Position numbers and translations under genes: made by a program. Below are positions 59,501 to 64,000 of a stretch of 64,000 nucleotides of DNA, piece by piece; within the stretch, counting starts at the first letter, position 1; each line of letters opens with the position of its first letter. The notes under the pieces are model-generated. The model was given only the letters and a program-made list of their open reading frames with translations, was not told the DNA's origin and did not search any database. Source of the DNA: Pascua guehoae (lineage: Eukaryota; Basidiomycota; Tremellomycetes; Trichosporonales; Trichosporonaceae); the NCBI GenBank assembly GCA_001600415.1, contig BCJX01000002.1, forward strand, positions 1,364,075 through 1,428,074. Direction: 5' to 3'.

Positions 59501-60811
59501 ATTTCTCAATTGACCATGCAGAGTGCTCTACGTGATCATGATGTACATTTCGGTGTACCCCATTGCCATGTCTGTCCGTGCCACCAACGTGTACGAGGAA
59601 CGCTCGCTGGGTTTGTTTGAAGAACATGACGACGATGACGAGGAGGATGCCCTCGATGGCGTGCCCAAGGAGGGTGCGACGGCCGTTGCCAAGTACCTGG
59701 GCTGGCAGTGAGTAAAGCGCTCTGGTGTTGTGATTGCCTGTACTCACTTTGTTAGCGCGCGTCGCCAGCTCGCATTTGACATGTGGTGGATTGCCGGCGC
59801 TCTGTGGATCATCTGCATCATTGAGCGTAACAACTTGAGCAGCCCGGAAACCAACGAGTGGATGAACATTTTCAACCTCACTTTTGAGCTCGTGAGCGCA
59901 TACGGCACGGTCGGCTTAAGTCTGGGATTGCCATATGACAACTACTCGTGAGTGTGTGTCTGCCGAATGGAAGGCTGACATCAGGCTTGCTGGGGGACTT
60001 CGCAAGCTCTCAAAGCTTGTGCTCATCATCGTCATGCTTCGTGGGCGCCATCGTGGCCTGCCTGTTGCTGTACGTCACATGTCGTATTCTGGGCTGACAC
60101 CAGATTGACCGCGCCGTCATGCTTCCAAAGGACTTTACCAAGGAAGACGAACAGCTGTTTGAGGACCGTCTGCGCCGCTCTCGCAGCCGGCGCGACGGGA
60201 TGAGCGACGCCGATTACCTTTCGCAGACAGGCTCAATGTTCCCACGCACATTCACGGGGGCATCAATGTCGCAACAGCCCATTCCAATGTCGCGCTTGGC
60301 ACAGTCGTCGCCGCCATCAAACGCAGCAAACATACCATCCTCGCCAAGACATCCGCAGCGGCGTGACTCGTCGCCGTCCGGCATCAGACGTGTGCCGTCG
60401 CGTCAAATGTCGGTCAACTCGGGTGCATCGCCAGTGACAACGACGGTGGGCGGCAAGAACGACGTCGTCATTGTGGACCAGCCGGGACCGGGAGGGCTCT
60501 TCTTTGCAGTACCCCGTGGCCACCAACGTGCACAATCGTTTGGTGGCACGACGATCCAACGGTCGTCATCGTTTGGACCCAACACGGAGCGATCGCCATC
60601 ATTTGGACCGAACACGGAGCGATCACCGTCGTTTGGACCCGCCACGGAGCGATCGCCGTCGTTTGGAACCACGAGCATTGCTTCTGCGTCCGTGGGACCC
60701 CCGGCGAGCTCGCCCATCTTACCCATGTTTACATCTGGTATGCTCACACCCGTCGACGAGGGCTCGCGCAGCCGTCGGGCGACCATCACCGACGAACCAG
60801 AAGAGATATAA
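56533..60811 (+). CDS. TRK1: High-affinity potassium transporter Trk1
   Basis: Many exons, roughly 950 aa. The N-terminal MPK unit reads LIMSAIFYGANGAHKVPYLDCLF, followed by the first filter region MCVTGLTTYNLS. The long cytosolic loop (57174 to about 58500), typical of fungal Trk proteins, is Ser/Thr/Arg-rich. Three further MPM units contain TFFQMTSAFSNTGVSLVDAS, AGWFQSVAVRAAGFAIINM and FNLTFELVSAYGTVGLSLG, with the filter glycines in place. A basic helix, LRKLSKLVLIIVMLRGRHRGLPVAID, matches the Trk C-terminal gating segment. The cytosolic tail carries tandem ERSPSFGP units. A 7-nt micro-exon (TACCTTT, 56778-56784) is needed to keep the frame between the first two larger exons. The product sits in the plasma membrane and drives K+ uptake. 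A second Trk paralogue elsewhere cannot be excluded. Confidence 0.95.
60550..60670 (+). repeat. 30-nt tandem repeat in the TRK1 tail
   Basis: About four copies of a TTTGGACC...ACGGAGCGATC unit of 30 nt encode SFGPNTERSP repeats just before the C-terminus. Confidence 0.85.
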
Positions 60812-61078
60812 TCGATTATACACTTGATATAGAAAGCTCTCAACCCTTTGTGTACAGTACTGTGTTCATAGATAGATGCCAGTGCCCCGTGGCTTGCGCC
60901 AAGCATCCAAGACGAAATCTTCGATAGAGCTTGGAGATAGAGCCTGTTTTTGCAGTGCGAAACATGCATATCACTTGGATGCGTCTAAAAATTGCCAGTC
61001 TCGCGAGCTCGTCTCGAGCTTTGTGTCTCAACTCGATATTTTTCCCTATCAGAGCCTCCCCACCACACTACCCCATGC

Positions 61079-61570
61079 TTACTGGGCGTTGGCAAACTCG
61101 CCATCGACAGCGGTCCGCATCTCGCCAATCGTCTTCTGGGGATCCTGGGCCCCAAACACGGCCGTGCCCGCAACGAGCACATTGGACCCGGCCCTCGCGC
61201 ACTGGCACGCGTTGCCGGCGCCGACACCGCCGTCGACCTGGATATTCTTGTCCGGGAACCGCTTGCGCAGCTCGGTCACCTTTGGCAGGCACTGTGGCAT
61301 AAACTTTTGCCCGCCATAGCCCGGGTGCACCGTCATGACGAGCAGGTGGTCGGCGGCGTTGCCGAGCGCGTCGGTAATGGCCGACGCGGGCGTGTCGGGC
61401 GAAATGGCCAGGCCGGCAAGCATGCCGTGCTCGTGGATCAGGTCGATGACCGACTGGGCGTCCTCGGGCGACGAGGTCGCTTCGTAGTGGAACGTGTACA
61501 GCTTGCCGCCGGCCTTGGCGACGTCGGGGACCCACTGCGGGTTAGCGGGGGAGGCGCGGGGAGGCCGGGG

Positions 61571-61607
<37 letters not shown>

Positions 61608-62870
61608 GCGTTGGGGAGTGGGGAGCAGTGGGCAGTGGGCAGTGGACAGTGGGGCAGGTGGAGAGCAGTGGAGAGCAGTGGAAAGCTGCGGGGAGAACTG
61701 GCGGAGCGGCATGAGGATGAATGGGCCTGCCAAGGTCAAGCAGAAGACATAAGAGGGGCCAGTATGCTGCTGTACGCGCAGGGCAGTCTCATTCTGGAGC
61801 GCGTACCCCTTCTGGCCAGCAGTACCTCAAACCAATGTAGGATAGGGACGCGGGGTTATAGCCGTGCCACATAGGCTAACGGCTGCAGGCGAGGCCAAGC
61901 AACAGGCTTGGAGAAGGGAGCGGGATGACATGTTCTCGGGGAGACTTGATCTCGAGTGCCCTTGTAGCGCATGCAAAGGGGATCTGTTCTCGAGCCCCAG
62001 TGGCTCATACACCACCAAGATAGCTCTTATACCCCCAAGAACATCTCGAAGTAAGCGAGCCAGACCCCGCCTCATTGTCCCGTTGTGATGTCGGGCACTC
62101 GATTGCGTCCAGCCCCACTCCAACATGTCTCCGGCCACCAGGGTCGTCGAACACGGACATGATGGAAGACTCAGATACTCGAACTCGTCTCCAGGATCAC
62201 AGCCCGCGCTGTACGCGGCCAGAGGGAGAGACCCTCCCAGTGGTGTCCAGTGCACTCGATTCGCCCCAAGACCACTTTGTCCACCCGCATTTGAGCACCA
62301 AGGCTCTCAATGGCGGAGACCCTTCATACTGGCCCAGACTCCCTCTTTCGTTCTCAAAAGTGGTGAGCCCGTCAGACTCGACTCCGCCAGACTCCCTATC
62401 CTCCCTCGACCGGCACACCCTCCCCACAACGGACAGCAGCACACACCTGGGCGGGGTTGGACACCATCATGTGGCAGTCCATGAAAATGTCGGGCACATT
62501 CTTCTTGACGCACGAGAGGATCGGCGCGCCCATCGTAATGTTCGGGACAAAGTGGCCGTCCATGACGTCTGGGGGTTAGTTGTTGCTTACTCGCAATGCG
62601 TCGTCGCTGTTGCCCAGTTGCGTCGCTGGTTAGGCTGCAGGTTACACTGCATGATGCCCTGCTCCCCTCCCACCCGCGCGTCCGACCACGGCTCGGTACT
62701 CCCCTCCCCCCACAATTACTCCTACACACCCATGTGCAGCCAGTCGGCGCCGCTGCTAATCATGCGCTTGCACTCATTCGACAGGTCCGACAGGTCCGAC
62801 TGGGCGTCAGCGACGTCGGCCGTCGTGGTCTCACCGCCAGGACCGAGGGGGCAATGATGGCCTTGACCAT
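61079..62870 (-). CDS. RPE1: Ribulose-phosphate 3-epimerase
   Basis: Interconverts ribulose-5-phosphate and xylulose-5-phosphate in the cytosolic pentose phosphate pathway. Four exons (62870-62835, 62799-62730, 62568-62447, 61534-61079) give 227 aa, the family's normal length for a TIM-barrel epimerase. The start MVKAIIAPSVLA, the metal and catalytic motif DVMDGHFVPNITMG, and MDCHMMVSNP are present. So are MTVHPGYGGQKFM (usually MTVEPG, here His for Glu) and IQVDGGVG. The catalytic Asp pair is retained. The third intron is 912 nt, by far the longest confident intron in the window, and contains a 33-nt homopolymer. The gene is divergent from PRP28. Confidence 0.95.
61535..62446 (-). other. 912-nt RPE1 intron with minisatellite and C33 tract
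   Basis: Donor GTGTGT and acceptor ACCCGCAG bound the intron. On the sense strand a CCACTGC(T)C minisatellite (about 61612-61685) leads into a 33-nt C run (plus-strand G at 61574-61606), which ends 39 nt before the acceptor. The frames inside have no protein character. Confidence 0.8.
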
Positions 62871-63464
62871 TTTCGCAGTGTTGGTGGGGGGGATTAGACG
62901 AGGGAGGGGAAGTGTCAATGTGGACAAAGTTGTCGTGTTTATGGGAGACGTGCACGAGACTGATGTCTGCTGGAAATCCAAAGTCGAGACTGGCGATTCG
63001 CAGGCTGCTGCCAGCGGCCAGGGAGTTGGCTCGGGGACGCGGGGAAAGCGTGGGGTAAGTGGTGGTAGGCACGTGGTGGTGGACACTGGCAGAGCGGACC
63101 TAGTCGTCCGCTCTGCCGTTTGCTTGCCCAGTTCGGACCGGACTGCCGACTCTTATCGCCTACTGTACAGTACAGGGCATGTCACCCAACCAGGCTCTGC
63201 AAAGTAGCCCATGCATCGCCAAGGCTGCACTGCACATGGGCACATGCTGGTGACAGGCCCCAAAACAAAGAGCACTACTACTGTTCAGAAGTCGCGATGG
63301 GCGAAAGAGTGGCAGTCAGTGACATCACACGCCTGAAATCATTAGTTTTCTGTTATTTCCCGCATTTTCTCCCAAGTGTGTGTTGCCAGTTGCCACCCAA
63401 CGACTTGGGAACATGATCAACTGGGGTGATTTACGCAAACAACACACTACCCACCACCATTGCC
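62871..63464. promoter_or_regulatory. Divergent RPE1/PRP28 promoter region
   Basis: 594 nt between start codons, with no ORF support. Confidence 0.45.
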
Positions 63465-64000
63465 ATGTCCGCGACACCCCTCTCTGTCGAGGACATTCTC
63501 GCCAAGCAGCGCGCCGAGAAGGAGGCTGCGTCCAAGGTACGTCTGCACTCGGTGTGCTGTCTCTCGAGCATGCCCTGGGGCCTGGGCCTGCATCGTGACA
63601 CACACCATCGCATCGCCCGTGGAAGAGGATATTCCCTCGCCCTGGTCGCAGCCACTGACTCTGCAGCCCAAGTTCCTGACCAAAAAGGAGCGCGAGCGGC
63701 TTGCGCTCGAGAAGCGCAATGCCGCGGTCGCTAGCGAAAAGGAGCGTGAAAAGGCGGAGCGTACGCAGCATGAGCAGCTCGAGCGCGCGGCGGCCGACGA
63801 GCGTCGGCGGCGCGAGGAGGAGCGATGTGAGTACTAAACCGCTTGTGTATTACGGGGACGAGGACTAACGGTGCAGATGGCCGGGAACGCGACGCGCGCG
63901 ACTGGCGCGATCCACGGGGCGGCCGGGGTGGAGGGCGCGATTACCGCGGCCGGGGCGGGTACCGGGACAGCGGTGGGCTCGACTACCGCGACCGGCATGA
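63465..64000 (+). CDS. PRP28: DEAD-box splicing helicase Prp28, N-terminal part
   Basis: Only the first three exons are in the window (63465-63536, 63667-63826, 63877 onward), cut by the right edge. The start PLSVEDILAKQRAEKEAASK followed by PKFLTKKERERLALEKR is the characteristic opening of fungal Prp28. A charged coiled-coil-like stretch and an Arg/Gly/Asp-rich segment (RGGRGGGRDYRGRGG) then precede the helicase core, which lies outside. Prp28 exchanges U1 for U6 at the 5' splice site. The identity rests on the N-terminal motif alone, because the DEAD motifs cannot be seen. Confidence 0.78.

Noticed and set aside
1..64000. CRISPR array, transposase, reverse transcriptase or secondary-metabolite cluster
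   Set aside because: No spaced direct repeats of the right kind and no such enzyme motifs were seen on either strand.

Overview
The window reads as nuclear chromosomal DNA of a basidiomycetous yeast, most likely a Tremellomycete (Cryptococcus/Trichosporon side). The reasons are the high G+C, genes cut by many 40-100 nt GT-AG introns, and close-packed genes on both strands. A UreG protein with a histidine-rich N-terminus (Cryptococcus Ure7 type), Hos3, Rsc4, Trk1 and Prp28 point the same way. Family assignments come from reading motifs by eye; no database search was run. Exon joins were checked for canonical splice sites and for an unbroken frame, except where an entry says otherwise.

Left part (1-12.2 kb): a minisatellite-rich stretch without a convincing gene, an unassigned possible beta-propeller protein (2552-4528), a gene-poor gap, a single-pass membrane protein with a PPxY tail (6212-8163), then a non-coding block holding a degenerate tRNA-like element and four strong hairpins (8647-8970). 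A Hos3-type histone deacetylase (9077-12216, minus) follows.

Middle-left (12.2-26 kb): RSC4, divergent from HOS3; a KPWE-domain protein with a very long first intron; the divergent ribosomal-protein pair RPL7 (minus) and RPP1 (plus), with a box C/D snoRNA in an RPL7 intron; sulfiredoxin SRX1 (minus); and a CBM5/12 plus DM9 protein (plus).

Middle (26-38 kb): 3 kb of unassigned DNA, an intron-containing tRNA-Leu(AAG), CDC4 (minus), the urease accessory GTPase URE7 (minus) and a PRA1/Yip3-family protein (minus). Right part (38-64 kb): an unassigned proline-rich protein, a giant multi-KH RNA-binding protein (minus), the ABC-F ATPase ARB1 (minus), a DXD-type Golgi glycosyltransferase (minus), a 3.2 kb gap, the potassium transporter TRK1 (plus), ribulose-phosphate 3-epimerase RPE1 (minus) and the start of PRP28 (plus), cut by the window edge.

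Most genes are core housekeeping functions: translation, chromatin, ubiquitin ligation, splicing, K+ uptake, the pentose phosphate pathway and oxidative-stress repair. No mobile-element coding region, CRISPR array or gene cluster is visible. The most noteworthy items are non-coding: the snR39-like snoRNA in RPL7, the hairpin and tRNA-like block near 8.7-9.0 kb, and sense-strand C-homopolymer tracts placed about 40 nt upstream of the 3' splice sites of two abnormally long introns and just upstream of two start codons.
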